The notes: generated by a model not told the origin, from the sequence alone. A stretch of 19,020 nt of DNA from CAZVFX01 sp964626565 (GCA_964626565.1 CAZVFX010000136.1:1-19020); one strand, 5' to 3'; positions 1 through 12,386 are shown, numbered from the stretch's first letter. Program-made: numbers and translations.

Positions 1-3076
<3,076 letters not shown>

Positions 3077-3098
3077 ATCACTCCTCCGGTAATGAGTA

Positions 3099-6000
3099 TC
3101 AACGGACGTAGAACCAGCCGTCGTGGTAGTGGGTATTGTTGCCGCCGATGCTGGTGCCCCAATAGGCGCCATAATTGCCGGCGTGGCATCCCACGGTGTG
3201 CTGGCCGGCATAGTCCGGGAACCAATGGTTCTCGTTGCACGCACCGTCGTTACCGTTCAGCCATCCCCCGCCAATGACCTTCTTCAACTGAAAACTGCCA
3301 AACCCCCCGCTGCACGGTAACGGCCCGTGATTGAAACCTCCCGGACTGTCTGCATTGTATTTGAAGATGGCAAACTTGCTGGCCGCACTGGCCGTGGCCG
3401 GGTCGGCACTGTCCAGCGTTACCATCATCTCTTCGTCTGCAATCTCATCAAGAATGCCCACGCTGTAGGTGTTGCCATCATCGACCCGGTCAGTCCTGTA
3501 CGACCCTACGTTGTTCACAAAAGGATTTGTGTGCGGACCGTAGTTCTCATTGTAGTGCAGCACGAAAGTCCAGCCACCGCCCTCGGTGGTCATCTCACAG
3601 AACACCTGGAATGCACCGTTGCCGCCGGCTCCGTCCGGGTCGATCCAATACTCCCCGTCCCCGGCGTCTGCGGCGACATTTTTGATGTCTTTGCAGGTAA
3701 GCCCCGCATTGTCCGCGGTCTGACCATAGGTTACCTCCTCACAACCGGTCTCCGGTATGCCGTCGTCGTCGGCAAAGTGCTCGTCGCATTCGCCGACCGC
3801 GCACGAGCCGTTGGTGCAAATCGCGGTCGCATTAGGCAGAACGCATACTTCCAGGCACCCGCCGCAGTTGGATACGTCCTGGTTGGTGTTGATCTCGCAA
3901 CCGTCGGAATCGATTTCGTTGCAGTCCGCATAACCCGCGACGCAGTCAGCCACCTTGCACTCCCCACCTAGACACTCCCCAAACGCGTTGTTGGGTTGGC
4001 AAAGGAATCCACAAGAACCGCAATTCTTGGCATCGTTGTCCAGGTCGTAGGTTTCGTCGACTTCATCGTCGCAATCGTTGTCTTCCTCATCGCACAACTC
4101 CAAGGCCCCGGGATGAACCTCAGAGTCTTCTTCGTCGCAATCCCCGGTCAACACCGACCAGCCGGCCCCCGGAGCAGAGCAGACACAGTTGGGGTCCCCG
4201 CTGCCATACCCGTCACCATCCGGATCGGCAAAGAACCACGAGCACCCGGTGGCGCCATCTTCATCCACCACATCGTCACAATTGTTGTCCACGCCATCGC
4301 ACAATTCCGTCGCCCCCGGGAAAACCCACGGATTAAGGTCATTACAGTCATCATCCACCAACGCCTGGTTCAAACCGGAAGCCGCGCAGAGGCACTTCTC
4401 TCCTCCCCCGATCATGCCGTGTCCATCCTGGTCCTTGTCCTGGTAATAAGGCTCACAACCAAGGGCATTCTCCTCGTCCGAGCCACCAACACAGTTGTTG
4501 TCGACGCCGTCGCACACTTCCACCGCCGCGTGATGGATCTCCCCATCGTAAGGGCTGCAGTCGGAGAAATCAGGATCGCCATCGCCGTCGTCGTCCACAT
4601 CGATACAATCGGGCACGCCGTCCTCATCAAGGTCGGCGAAACCTTCATCCGCTTCTCCATCGCAATCGTTGTCCAGCCCGTCGCATTTTTCGAGATCAAC
4701 ACCATCCTCGGGGTCGCAGATCTGGGGGATGCCACCGATGCAGTTGGCCACCTGGTGCTCGCAGACCCCGAGCCCGCAGGAGGAAGTACCTAGGTCCTCG
4801 TCGACCTTGCCGTTGCAGTCGTTGTCGGCCCCGTCGCAAATCTCTTCGCCGGCTCCGGCCAACGGGTCGCAGGCGTTGTTTTCCCCCTCGAAGCAGTTGG
4901 GCTCCATGTGCACACAGACACCCTGTCCGCACGTTGACCATCCCAACTCCTCGTCCACCGACCCGTCGCAGTCGTTGTCCTGACCGTCGCAAACCTCCGC
5001 GGCTTGCCCCTCGAACGGATTGCACTGCTGCTCAACTCCATCAATGCACCCGGCAACGGTATGAAAGCACAACCCCAGTCCGCAGGCCAGGCTCCCCGTA
5101 TCCTCGTCCACCTGGTCGTCGCAATCGTCATCAACCCCGTTGCATTTTTCATCCGCCCCAACGTGGATGGCCGGATCCAGGGGAGCACAGTCCGACGCAT
5201 CCGTATCACCGTCATCGTCATCATCCGGGTCGATACAGTTTTTCAGGCCGTCAAAGTCGGTGTCGCTAAAACCCTCGTCGGGAATGCCGTTGCAGTTGTT
5301 GTCCAGGCCGTCACATTCCTCTTCCGCATCGCTGTTGACGTACGGATTCAACGGCTCGCAATCAGTGGCGTCGGGATCACCGTCACCGTCCTGGTCGTCA
5401 TCGCAGGCATCTCCCGCACCATCATCATCCGAGTCCACCTGCGGGGTATTGGGCACCAGGGGGCAATTGTCCGCTCCGTCATTCACTCCGTCGCCGTCAA
5501 CATCGCCGTCGCATTCGTCCCCGTCGCCGTCGCCGTCCAGGTCCTTCTGCCCCGGATTGAACGTATCCGGGCAGTTGTCTAGGAGTTGGGCGATGCCGTC
5601 CCCGTCAACATCCGGGTCGCACACGTCCCCCACCCCGTCGCCATCCTGATCCTCTTGCGTGAGGTTGTCGTCAAACGGACAGTTGTCTTCGTCGTTGTCC
5701 CACTTGTCGCCGTCGATGTCCACGTCTACACAGTCTTTCAGCCCATCTAAGTCCGTATCGGGAAAACCCTCGTCCGTTTCAAAGTCACAATCGTTGTCGA
5801 TGCCGTCGCACTCTTCGCTCGCCCCCACATGCACGTCCGCGTCGAGGGGAGCGCAGTCCTCACTGTCGGCAAAGCCGTCGTTGTCGTCGTCATCATCAAC
5901 ACAATCTTTCAAAGAATCGAAGTCGTTATCGTTAAAACCCTCGTCGACCATGCCGTTGCAGTCGTCGTCAACGCCGTTGCACTCCTCGTCCGCACCGGGA

Positions 6001-7193
6001 TAGACATCGGAGTCCAGGGGCGCGCAGTCCAAGCCGTCGGCAACCTGGTCGTTGTCGTCGTCCGGGTCGCACGCATCGCCCGCCATGTCGAGGTCCGAAT
6101 CAAGCTGGTCCGGATTCTCCACCTTCTCGCAGTTATCGTCGATGTCCAGCACACCGTCGCCGTCGATGTCGTTTTCAAGACAGTCCGCCAGCCCGTCCAG
6201 GTCGGAGTCCGGGAAGCCCTCGTCATTCTGGCCGTCGCAGTCATTGTCCTTGCCGTCGCAAATCTCCGCGGCCGGTTCCGCCGCGTCGCAACTCAACTGC
6301 CCTGCTACACAGGAATAAGCTCCCTTGCACGCTCCCCACTCGTTCTCAACAAAGCAAGTATCCCCACCCGCATTCTCGTCGACGTCGCCGTCGCAATCAT
6401 CGTCATTGCCGTTGCACGCCTCCTTAATTGGCTCGGGCGCCGTGCATTCGGTAAGCCCTTCCATCGTGCAGAAACGCTCACCCTCGCACTCGCCGAAGTC
6501 GTTTGCGCTCACACACGCCGTCTTGGCTCCTTCATCCACGAACCAGGGTTCGCAGTCGCACTCACCCGCGGTCAGCACGCACTGATTGGACTCATAGCCC
6601 CAGATGTCCAGCACGTTCTTGCATTCGTAACCACCGGGACAGTCCTCCGTCCCCATACACGAGGAACCACAGAAGTTCCCGTCGGGGCCGTAGGGAAGAC
6701 ACGCATCCCCCGTCTCAGCTCCATTGGTGAGGCAGTCCGAGTTCTTCTCGCACGGCTTGCACAGGTTCATTCGCAGCGGAGCACAAATGAAGATCTCGTC
6801 GGGGAGGCTGGGCTGGTGCTGCACGCAGACCCAATCAAATGGGCACTCCTCGATGCAGTCCATGGTGCACTGCTTGCCCGCCGGCGTCTGAATACAGAAT
6901 CCAGACGCGCAATCGTCCCCGGTCTGGCACGGATATCCCGCTGCTCCCGGAGGAATACCAAAGTCCACCTGGTCCCACGAGTCGAATCCCGGGAAAACGT
7001 CCTCGCCGATGTCCGGAGCGACCGGCGGCAGTTCGACAGCCAGGTCAGGCAGCAAAACCTCTGAGACGAGGTCCTCCGGTACGGCAGCATCCACCAACGG
7101 CTCGTTTCCCGTGTCAACCACGATGCTTGCATCGCTGCCGGCACACGCAGCTGCAAGCAAGGCAGCCAGGCACATCAGGATGGCGCTCCTCAT
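3099..7193 (-). CDS. Giant MopE/TSP3-repeat lipoprotein with C-terminal fibrinogen-like domain, copy B
   Basis: A 1364-residue protein. I chose ATG 7193 because AGGAGG at 7200-7205 lies 6 nt upstream and it begins a lipoprotein signal peptide, MRSAILMCLAALLAAAC. A longer frame from 7223 would put ten residues before the signal. Order of domains: Cys-rich module (about 85-250); twelve MopE-type motifs between 260 and 1045; TSP3 units at about 330-380 and 490-608; three 51-residue repeats at 684-836; two repeats of the NCGSCGxxC...DGCE type at about 1055-1150. The C-terminal fibrinogen-like domain starts at about 1165 and carries the signature CKDI...FCEMTTEGGGWTFVL. TSP3 repeats coordinate calcium in known proteins, and fibrinogen-like domains often bind glycans or proteins. 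A role as a surface adhesin or metal-binding scaffold is inference. Second gene of the operon, 10 nt after the upstream stop. Confidence 0.94.
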   Translation of the reverse strand: MRSAILMCLAALLAAACAGSDASIVVDTGNEPLVDAAVPEDLVSEVLLPDLAVELPPVAPDIGEDVFPGFDSWDQVDFGIPPGAAGYPCQTGDDCASGFCIQTPAGKQCTMDCIEECPFDWVCVQHQPSLPDEIFICAPLRMNLCKPCEKNSDCLTNGAETGDACLPYGPDGNFCGSSCMGTEDCPGGYECKNVLDIWGYESNQCVLTAGECDCEPWFVDEGAKTACVSANDFGECEGERFCTMEGLTECTAPEPIKEACNGNDDDCDGDVDENAGGDTCFVENEWGACKGAYSCVAGQLSCDAAEPAAEICDGKDNDCDGQNDEGFPDSDLDGLADCLENDIDGDGVLDIDDNCEKVENPDQLDSDLDMAGDACDPDDDNDQVADGLDCAPLDSDVYPGADEECNGVDDDCNGMVDEGFNDNDFDSLKDCVDDDDDNDGFADSEDCAPLDADVHVGASEECDGIDNDCDFETDEGFPDTDLDGLKDCVDVDIDGDKWDNDEDNCPFDDNLTQEDQDGDGVGDVCDPDVDGDGIAQLLDNCPDTFNPGQKDLDGDGDGDECDGDVDGDGVNDGADNCPLVPNTPQVDSDDDGAGDACDDDQDGDGDPDATDCEPLNPYVNSDAEEECDGLDNNCNGIPDEGFSDTDFDGLKNCIDPDDDDDGDTDASDCAPLDPAIHVGADEKCNGVDDDCDDQVDEDTGSLACGLGLCFHTVAGCIDGVEQQCNPFEGQAAEVCDGQDNDCDGSVDEELGWSTCGQGVCVHMEPNCFEGENNACDPLAGAGEEICDGADNDCNGKVDEDLGTSSCGLGVCEHQVANCIGGIPQICDPEDGVDLEKCDGLDNDCDGEADEGFADLDEDGVPDCIDVDDDGDGDPDFSDCSPYDGEIHHAAVEVCDGVDNNCVGGSDEENALGCEPYYQDKDQDGHGMIGGGEKCLCAASGLNQALVDDDCNDLNPWVFPGATELCDGVDNNCDDVVDEDGATGCSWFFADPDGDGYGSGDPNCVCSAPGAGWSVLTGDCDEEDSEVHPGALELCDEEDNDCDDEVDETYDLDNDAKNCGSCGFLCQPNNAFGECLGGECKVADCVAGYADCNEIDSDGCEINTNQDVSNCGGCLEVCVLPNATAICTNGSCAVGECDEHFADDDGIPETGCEEVTYGQTADNAGLTCKDIKNVAADAGDGEYWIDPDGAGGNGAFQVFCEMTTEGGGWTFVLHYNENYGPHTNPFVNNVGSYRTDRVDDGNTYSVGILDEIADEEMMVTLDSADPATASAASKFAIFKYNADSPGGFNHGPLPCSGGFGSFQLKKVIGGGWLNGNDGACNENHWFPDYAGQHTVGCHAGNYGAYWGTSIGGNNTHYHDGWFYVR
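4686..5144 (-). repeat. Three 153-bp (51-residue) coding repeats in copy B
   Basis: Three units of exactly 51 codons, at the same position in the protein as those in copy A. The second unit is the most diverged (CGQGVCVHMEPNC) but keeps all six Cys and the Cys-x-His. Confidence 0.88.
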
Positions 7194-7199
7194 GGCATT

Positions 7200-7205
7200 C
7201 CTCCT
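7200..7205 (-). promoter_or_regulatory. Ribosome binding site of copy B, overlapping the stop codon of copy C
   Basis: AGGAGG on the minus strand, 6 nt before ATG 7193. It overlaps the TAG stop (7204-7206) of the upstream gene, which suggests translational coupling and fixes the start at 7193 rather than 7223. Confidence 0.75.
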
Positions 7206-10200
7206 AACGGATGTAGATGACATATCGCCAGCCCGGGGTCTGGATCTCCGAAGTGCACCCGGTCAGGCAACAGCTCGAGACGTAGAAATTCGCCCAGTGG
7301 CCACAGGAGTTATTGTTGAGATCATAACCCCACAAAATCTGCTGGCCCGTCCACCCCATGCCGACGTGAGGGTAGGTGGGCTGGTTGCCCGTCTGCAGAG
7401 ACTTGGTGATATTCTGCGGCTGAATGTTGAAAGTGCCAATCGTCACATTGGCGCCGCAATAGCCATCCACGTAGCAGTGGCCCACCAGGTTGTCCGTCTG
7501 GTAGGTGCCGTATCGGGTCACGGTGCTGCCTGCAGGCGCCCACCCATACACAATCTCCGTGTAGTCCTCCAGCGGAATGTTGGAGGTATAGATAGCGTGC
7601 GATTCACTGGCCGGTGTTACCGGCGCAGTCATGGCCTCCTTTGCGATGATGGCGGCGTGCATCTGGGCCGCCGACTTGCTGCCGTCCGGCTGGTTGTACA
7701 CCGACAGCCAGCCGCCACCGAGGAACTCCATGTCGCAGTAGACAGTGATCGGATCCTTCGGGCCGTCCATGTCCGGATCGATGACGTACTCGCCCGACTC
7801 TACATCCGGGTCGTCTTCTTTGTACGCCTCACAGTTCTGCAAAATGCACACATCCTTGGTATCCGGGTCGCAATCGTCGTCAACCCCGTTGGCACAGATT
7901 TCCTCGGGGCCCGCCCCTTCCATCGGGTCGCACACCTGCTCCTCTCCGCCCACGCAATTGTCCACCGTGTGCTCGCACACGCCGAAACCACAGGTGGTCG
8001 CGCCCAAATCTTGATCCACCTCGCCGTCACAGTCGTTGTCCTTCCCGTCGCAACTCTCCGCGCCGGCACCCGCCATCTCATCGCAGACCTGGGGGATACC
8101 ACCGACGCAGTTGTCAACAGTATGCTCGCAGACACCGAGGCCACAGGTCGTGCTGCCCAACTCCTCGTCCACCTCGCCGTCGCAGTCGTTGTCCTTGCCG
8201 TCGCACTCCTCCGGCTCGGCGCCCTCCTCCGGATCGCAAACCTGTGGGACGCCCCCGACGCAGTTCACCACCGTGTGCAGGCAGACTCCCTGCCCACACG
8301 TCGTGACGCCCAGGTCCTCGTCGGCCTGGCCGTCGCAGTCGTTGTCCAGTCCGTCGCACACCTCCGGGGTAACGCCATCGAACGGATTGCAAATCTGGGG
8401 TATTCCACCCACGCAGTACTGGACAGTGTGGTCGCAAACTCCCAATCCGCACGTGCTGGAGCCGAGTTCCTCATCAACCTCGCCATCACAGTCGTTGTCC
8501 GCCCCATCGCATGTTTCTACACCAACACCCTCCAAGGGATCGCAGACCTGAATTGAACCACCGACGCACGCAGCAACAGCGTGGAAACACTCGCCCAGGC
8601 CGCAGGCCACGGTCCCCTGGTCCTCATCCACCTGGCCATCGCAATCGTTGTCCAAGTCATCGCACACCTCCGGGGCAACCCCGTCGAACGGATTGCAGAT
8701 CTGGATGACGCCGGCAGTACAATTGTCGACAGTGTGAGCGCAGGCACCGAGCCCACATGCGGTGACGCCCAATTCTTCGTCTATCTCACCGTCACAATCG
8801 TTGTCCACTCCATCACAGTTTTCCACACCCGAACCTTCGTCCGCGTTGCAGACCTGAGTCATGCCACCGACGCAATTCAAAACGGTATGGTTGCAGACCC
8901 CCAGCCCGCACTCGGTTGACCCGAGTCCCTCGTCCACCGGCCCATCACAGTCGTTGTCCAACCCATCACATTTCTCTACACCAACACCTTCCCCCGCATT
9001 GCAGACCTGAGGGATACCACCCACGCAATTGGCAACGGTATGGTTGCAGACGCCGAGACCGCAGGTGGTGGTCCCCAGGTCTTCGTCCACCAGGCCGTCA
9101 CAATCGTTGTCCAACCCATCACACTCTTCGAGGGCAACACCTTCCATGGACTCGCAAACTTGAGGGACACCACCGACGCAGTTCTCGACGGTGTGGTTAC
9201 AAACTCCAAGGCCGCAAGTGGTGCTTCCAAGTAACTCGTCGACCTGCTCGTCGCAATCGTTGTCGATGCCGTCGCAAACTTCAGCCGCGAAGGGATTCAC
9301 GGCCGGATCGAGAGATGCACAATCGATCTCGTCCGGGGCGCCGTCATTGTCGTCATCCATGTCCACACAATCCTTCAATCCATCAAAGTCGTTATCGTTA
9401 AAACCCTGATCAGTCACGTTGTCGCAGTCGTTGTCTACCCCGTCGCAAACCTCTTCCGCACCGGGATAGACCTGAGGGTTCAGTGGGGCACAATCGAGAG
9501 TATCGGGAGCCCCGTCGCCGTCCTTGTCGCCCTCGCAGGCATCCCCCACACCGTCACCGTCAGTGTCCTCCTGCCCGGGATTCTCTACACCAACACAATT
9601 GTCCGCGCTGTCGGGTACGCCGTCTCCGTCGTCGTCGTCGTCGCATTCGTCACCGAGGCCGTCGCCATCGATATCCCCCTGTCCCGTGTTCTTCACACCG
9701 GGGCAATTGTCGACTGCATCCGGTATCGAGTCACCGTCCGCGTCGAGGTCGCAGGCATCCCCCAGGCCATCCCCATCGGCATCCTCCTGGCCCTCGTTCT
9801 TCACACCAACACAGTTGTCCGCACCGTTGGGCACGCCGTCGTTGTCCATGTCGTCGTCCGAACAATCCGGGGTTCCATCCTGGTCGAGATCAGAGAACCC
9901 CTCGTCAATGTCCGAGTCACAATCGTTGTCCAGGCCGTCGCAAAGTTCCTCAGCCCCCGGATACTGGGCCGGGTTCAAAGGCCCGCAGTCGAAACCGTCT
10001 TCCGAGCCGTCGTTGTCATCATCCGTGTCCACACAATCCTTCAGCCCATCGAAGTCGTTATCGTTAAAACCCTGGTCGGTTTGAAAGTCGCAGTCGTTGT
10101 CCTTGCCGTCGCACAACTCCTCCGCCCCCGGATAGACGCTCGAATCTTTGGGAGCACAGTCCTCCTCGTCTCCGACCATGTCGTTGTCGTCGTCCGGGTC

Positions 10201-11304
10201 GCAGACATCTCCCACCGTGTCGAGGTCGAAGTCTTCCTGCCCGGGGTTCTTCACACCAACACAATTGTCCGCGCTGTCGGGTACGCCGTCTCCGTCGGCG
10301 TCGTCGGTCAGGCAGTCGGCCACGCCATCGTCATCCGTATCCGGGAATCCCTCATCGGTTTCGCCGTCACAATCGTTATCTGCCCCATCGCACGTTTCCA
10401 GCTTGGCCGACTCCCCCACACACACCAACTCTCCGCCCTCGCAGGCTTCCTCCCCCGGGCATGTTCCAAACTCGTTGGTGTTGAAACAGAAAGCACCGGA
10501 CAGTTCCTCATCCACCTCCCCGTCGCAATCGTTGTCGTTGCCGTCGCAGGTCTCCTCCTCGGGTTCCGCGGCCGAACAGGCAGTCAACCCCCCGGCGTCA
10601 CACCAGCGCTCGCCCGGGCACGAACCCCACTCGTTTTCCACCGCGCAAACCGTTGCCGCACCCTGATCGACAAACCACTGGGAGCAGGAGCACTCCTCGG
10701 CGGTTACGCACACAAAGGATGATGCACCGGTAACATCCTGTCGCTCCTCGCACGAGTAACCGTCCGGACACGGCGATTCGTCTGAACACGGTTCGCCGCA
10801 ATAGCTGCCGCTCGCGCCGTAGACCACGCACGTCTGACCCGCGTCGACTCCGTTTGTCCAACAATCGGTATTTCCACTGCACGGACGACAGAGCTCCATC
10901 TGTGTAGGGACGCACAGATAGATCTGGTCGGGCATACTGGGCGTGTGCAGAGCACAGCTCCAGCCGAAGGGGCACTCTTCTTCGCAGGTTTCCGTGCATT
11001 GCAGTCCTTCGGGGGTTTGGATGCAGAACCCGTCGTTGCAGTCGGCGCCGCTTTCGCACGGCCACCCCGCTCCCCCCGGCTCAGGCTGCCAGCCGAGATC
11101 GAGAACCTCCACTTCAACCGCAACGAAGTCTACCGACTCAACGACTTCCAGCAATGCGACCTCCTCCATTCCCACCTCGATGTCGGCGCCCGCCCCACCC
11201 AAATCAATGCTGCTCTGATCCATCGACAAAGTCGCCTCTCCTCCCGCTCCACATCCGTTGGAAAGGATCAAGAATACCGCCATGGCGGCTGCTCTTCGTA
11301 TCAT
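7204..11304 (-). CDS. Giant MopE/TSP3-repeat lipoprotein with nine 51-residue repeats, copy C
   Basis: A 1366-residue protein and first gene of the operon. ATG 11304 is preferred: GGGGAG at 11309-11314 sits 4 nt upstream and the product then starts MIRRAAAMAVFLILSNGC, a lipoprotein signal with lipobox Cys at residue 18. A frame from 11343 adds 13 unlikely residues. After an acidic linker come a Cys-rich module (about 80-245), fourteen good MopE-type motifs plus one degenerate one, and TSP3 units at about 322-380 and 472-600. Nine 51-residue repeats fill 677-1136. The C-terminal fibrinogen-like domain (from about 1155) has VYCDMEFLGGGWLSVY. Unlike copy B it lacks the NCGSCG-type repeats before that domain, and its C-terminal sequence is quite different, so the two may recognise different ligands. 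Exported, lipid-anchored, strongly acidic and Cys-rich; function otherwise unknown. Confidence 0.94.
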   Translation of the reverse strand: MIRRAAAMAVFLILSNGCGAGGEATLSMDQSSIDLGGAGADIEVGMEEVALLEVVESVDFVAVEVEVLDLGWQPEPGGAGWPCESGADCNDGFCIQTPEGLQCTETCEEECPFGWSCALHTPSMPDQIYLCVPTQMELCRPCSGNTDCWTNGVDAGQTCVVYGASGSYCGEPCSDESPCPDGYSCEERQDVTGASSFVCVTAEECSCSQWFVDQGAATVCAVENEWGSCPGERWCDAGGLTACSAAEPEEETCDGNDNDCDGEVDEELSGAFCFNTNEFGTCPGEEACEGGELVCVGESAKLETCDGADNDCDGETDEGFPDTDDDGVADCLTDDADGDGVPDSADNCVGVKNPGQEDFDLDTVGDVCDPDDDNDMVGDEEDCAPKDSSVYPGAEELCDGKDNDCDFQTDQGFNDNDFDGLKDCVDTDDDNDGSEDGFDCGPLNPAQYPGAEELCDGLDNDCDSDIDEGFSDLDQDGTPDCSDDDMDNDGVPNGADNCVGVKNEGQEDADGDGLGDACDLDADGDSIPDAVDNCPGVKNTGQGDIDGDGLGDECDDDDDGDGVPDSADNCVGVENPGQEDTDGDGVGDACEGDKDGDGAPDTLDCAPLNPQVYPGAEEVCDGVDNDCDNVTDQGFNDNDFDGLKDCVDMDDDNDGAPDEIDCASLDPAVNPFAAEVCDGIDNDCDEQVDELLGSTTCGLGVCNHTVENCVGGVPQVCESMEGVALEECDGLDNDCDGLVDEDLGTTTCGLGVCNHTVANCVGGIPQVCNAGEGVGVEKCDGLDNDCDGPVDEGLGSTECGLGVCNHTVLNCVGGMTQVCNADEGSGVENCDGVDNDCDGEIDEELGVTACGLGACAHTVDNCTAGVIQICNPFDGVAPEVCDDLDNDCDGQVDEDQGTVACGLGECFHAVAACVGGSIQVCDPLEGVGVETCDGADNDCDGEVDEELGSSTCGLGVCDHTVQYCVGGIPQICNPFDGVTPEVCDGLDNDCDGQADEDLGVTTCGQGVCLHTVVNCVGGVPQVCDPEEGAEPEECDGKDNDCDGEVDEELGSTTCGLGVCEHTVDNCVGGIPQVCDEMAGAGAESCDGKDNDCDGEVDQDLGATTCGFGVCEHTVDNCVGGEEQVCDPMEGAGPEEICANGVDDDCDPDTKDVCILQNCEAYKEDDPDVESGEYVIDPDMDGPKDPITVYCDMEFLGGGWLSVYNQPDGSKSAAQMHAAIIAKEAMTAPVTPASESHAIYTSNIPLEDYTEIVYGWAPAGSTVTRYGTYQTDNLVGHCYVDGYCGANVTIGTFNIQPQNITKSLQTGNQPTYPHVGMGWTGQQILWGYDLNNNSCGHWANFYVSSCCLTGCTSEIQTPGWRYVIYIR
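7897..9276 (-). repeat. Nine-copy 153-bp (51-residue) coding repeat array in copy C
   Basis: The first Cys of successive units falls every 51 residues with no slippage through eight intervals; the ninth unit is one residue longer and leads into a degenerate MopE motif. Consensus: CDGxDNDCDGxVDE, then LGxTxCGLGVCxH, TVxNCVGGxPQVC and an acidic tail. All nine keep six Cys and the Cys-x-His. Compared with three units in the two paralogues, this is an expansion (or the others are contractions). Confidence 0.92.
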
Positions 11305-11308
11305 CGGG

Positions 11309-11314
11309 CTCCCC
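11309..11314 (-). promoter_or_regulatory. Ribosome binding site deciding the start of copy C
   Basis: GGGGAG on the minus strand lies 4 nt before ATG 11304. The upstream in-frame ATGs (11343 and 11328) have no comparable purine-rich site. Confidence 0.6.
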
Positions 11315-11348
11315 TTTCGCTCGTTCATTCCGGTAGTTCCCATGCACT

Positions 11349-11378
11349 AACCTACCGCGGCTTCAAGGGCCTTGTCCA
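11349..11378 (-). promoter_or_regulatory. Weak candidate sigma-70-type promoter for the giant lipoprotein operon
   Basis: Minus-strand TGGACA (11373-11378) and TAGGTT (11349-11354) are separated by 18 nt, about 45 nt upstream of ATG 11304. The -10 match is only 3 of 6, so this is a guess based on position. Confidence 0.25.
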
Positions 11379-11392
11379 GCGACACCGAGCCC

Positions 11393-11402
11393 GCACCGGT
11401 GC
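11393..11402. promoter_or_regulatory. 10-bp palindrome in the divergent intergenic region, possible operator
   Basis: GCACCGGTGC is perfectly self-complementary. It lies between the candidate minus-strand and plus-strand promoters of the two divergent transcription units, where a shared regulator could act. No known operator is recognised. Confidence 0.25.
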
Positions 11403-11435
11403 ACACGCCGCGCGCATCGCGCCGTTGGAGATACC

Positions 11436-11465
11436 TTGCCTGCCGGAGGTTGCTTCCTCTATTAT
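11436..11465 (+). promoter_or_regulatory. Candidate promoter for the membrane protein at 11503
   Basis: TTGCCT (11436-11441), 18 nt, TATTAT (11460-11465). The -10 matches 5 of 6 consensus bases. It swallows the alternative ATG at 11464, which supports translation from the later ATG at 11503. Confidence 0.4.
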
Positions 11466-11502
11466 GCAGACGGGACGTCAAGTATGGGAGGGCCCCTCCG
11501 AA

Positions 11503-12315
11503 ATGGCAGGACGGACACCGGACATTGCCGCACTCATGCAGGCCCGGGCGAAGCGTATGGGGCGAGGCTGGCTACTGACGGGCACGCTGCTCGCCGGCCT
11601 GCAAATCGCCACCTCATTCCGACTGGGAGCTGTCGCGTTCTGGCAGAGCGGAGGCACCCTGCTCTTTTTCGCCGGTCTGGGCTGGGCCTACTCACTGCGC
11701 AGCCAAATGATCGCGCTGCGAGGCCACCTGGTTACCGCCCGCGTCACGTCCCCCTTATCGCTTTTCGGCTCGGAAGCAATGCCCCCATCAAACACCCAGA
11801 CGCCCTTCAACGTTGCGTCCGGCCTGTGGGGCATGCTCATGACCTGGTGGGGGGGGCTTCTGCCCACGAGCAGGGCCTCCATATCGGTCCCGGTCAAAGG
11901 CAAGGAGCGGTACGCCGACCTTTACCTGTTTCCGGATGAAGAACCCGTCGCCACTGCGGAAGGGAGCGTGCTGTGCGTAGTCGCCCCGGACCTGTGGTTC
12001 TACCCTCCCTCTCCGTGGGTGATTCGTCTGCGACGGGACGACCCGGACTTCGAACCAACGCGGGAAGCCACCCTGAAGCTCCTGGCTCTGGCCGCCGAAG
12101 CGGGTGAACGCGGACTCGCCCTGAAAGGCGGCGACCCCGCCGCCCGCTCACGGGCGACCCGCAACATGTGGCTGGGCGCCGGCGCCATGCTCGGACTGGT
12201 CTGGCTGTTCTACCTGCCCTTCATTCTCGACGTGCCGGCCCTGGTGTTGCCAATCATCGGAACACTGACCCTTCTCCCCATAGTCCTCGGCGTAATCCGC
12301 TGGCGGCGAGGCTGA
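11503..12315 (+). CDS. Integral membrane protein of unknown function
   Basis: I do not recognise a family. The frame is open from 10945, but that part is antisense to the lipoprotein gene. I take ATG 11503, with GGGAGGG at 11486-11492 ten nt upstream, giving 270 residues; ATG 11464 overlaps the likely -10 box. Hydrophobic segments at about residues 23-45 and 50-64, and two more at about 223-240 and 243-265, suggest four membrane spans with both ends cytoplasmic. The middle 150 residues are soluble, including a DLYLFPDEEPVATAEGS stretch and WFYPPSPWVIRLRRDDPDF. It is divergent from the lipoprotein operon and 71 nt upstream of the reductase gene, so it may be transcribed alone. Start uncertain; the coding call itself is firm because the frame stays open with membrane-protein character. 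Confidence 0.75.
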   Translation: MAGRTPDIAALMQARAKRMGRGWLLTGTLLAGLQIATSFRLGAVAFWQSGGTLLFFAGLGWAYSLRSQMIALRGHLVTARVTSPLSLFGSEAMPPSNTQTPFNVASGLWGMLMTWWGGLLPTSRASISVPVKGKERYADLYLFPDEEPVATAEGSVLCVVAPDLWFYPPSPWVIRLRRDDPDFEPTREATLKLLALAAEAGERGLALKGGDPAARSRATRNMWLGAGAMLGLVWLFYLPFILDVPALVLPIIGTLTLLPIVLGVIRWRRG

Positions 12316-12330
12316 TGTGTCGGCTCGCAA

Positions 12331-12359
12331 TTGATTTGTGTCACAGGATGCAATAGAGT
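12331..12359 (+). promoter_or_regulatory. Candidate promoter for the RibD-C-like reductase
   Basis: TTGATT (12331-12336) and TAGAGT (12354-12359) have a 17-nt spacer, each matching 4 of 6 sigma-70 consensus bases. The predicted transcript start is about 20 nt before ATG 12387. Confidence 0.4.
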
Positions 12360-12386
12360 TCACAGCGAGTCACATCGGGGGAACTC

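Noticed and set aside
7897..9276. Regularly spaced DNA repeats that could suggest a CRISPR array
   Set aside because: The 153-bp units have no variable spacers and encode a perfectly framed protein repeat.
10945..11502. The 5-prime extension of the membrane protein frame
   Set aside because: It overlaps the N-terminal coding region of copy C on the other strand, has no ribosome binding site, and lies upstream of the likely promoter.
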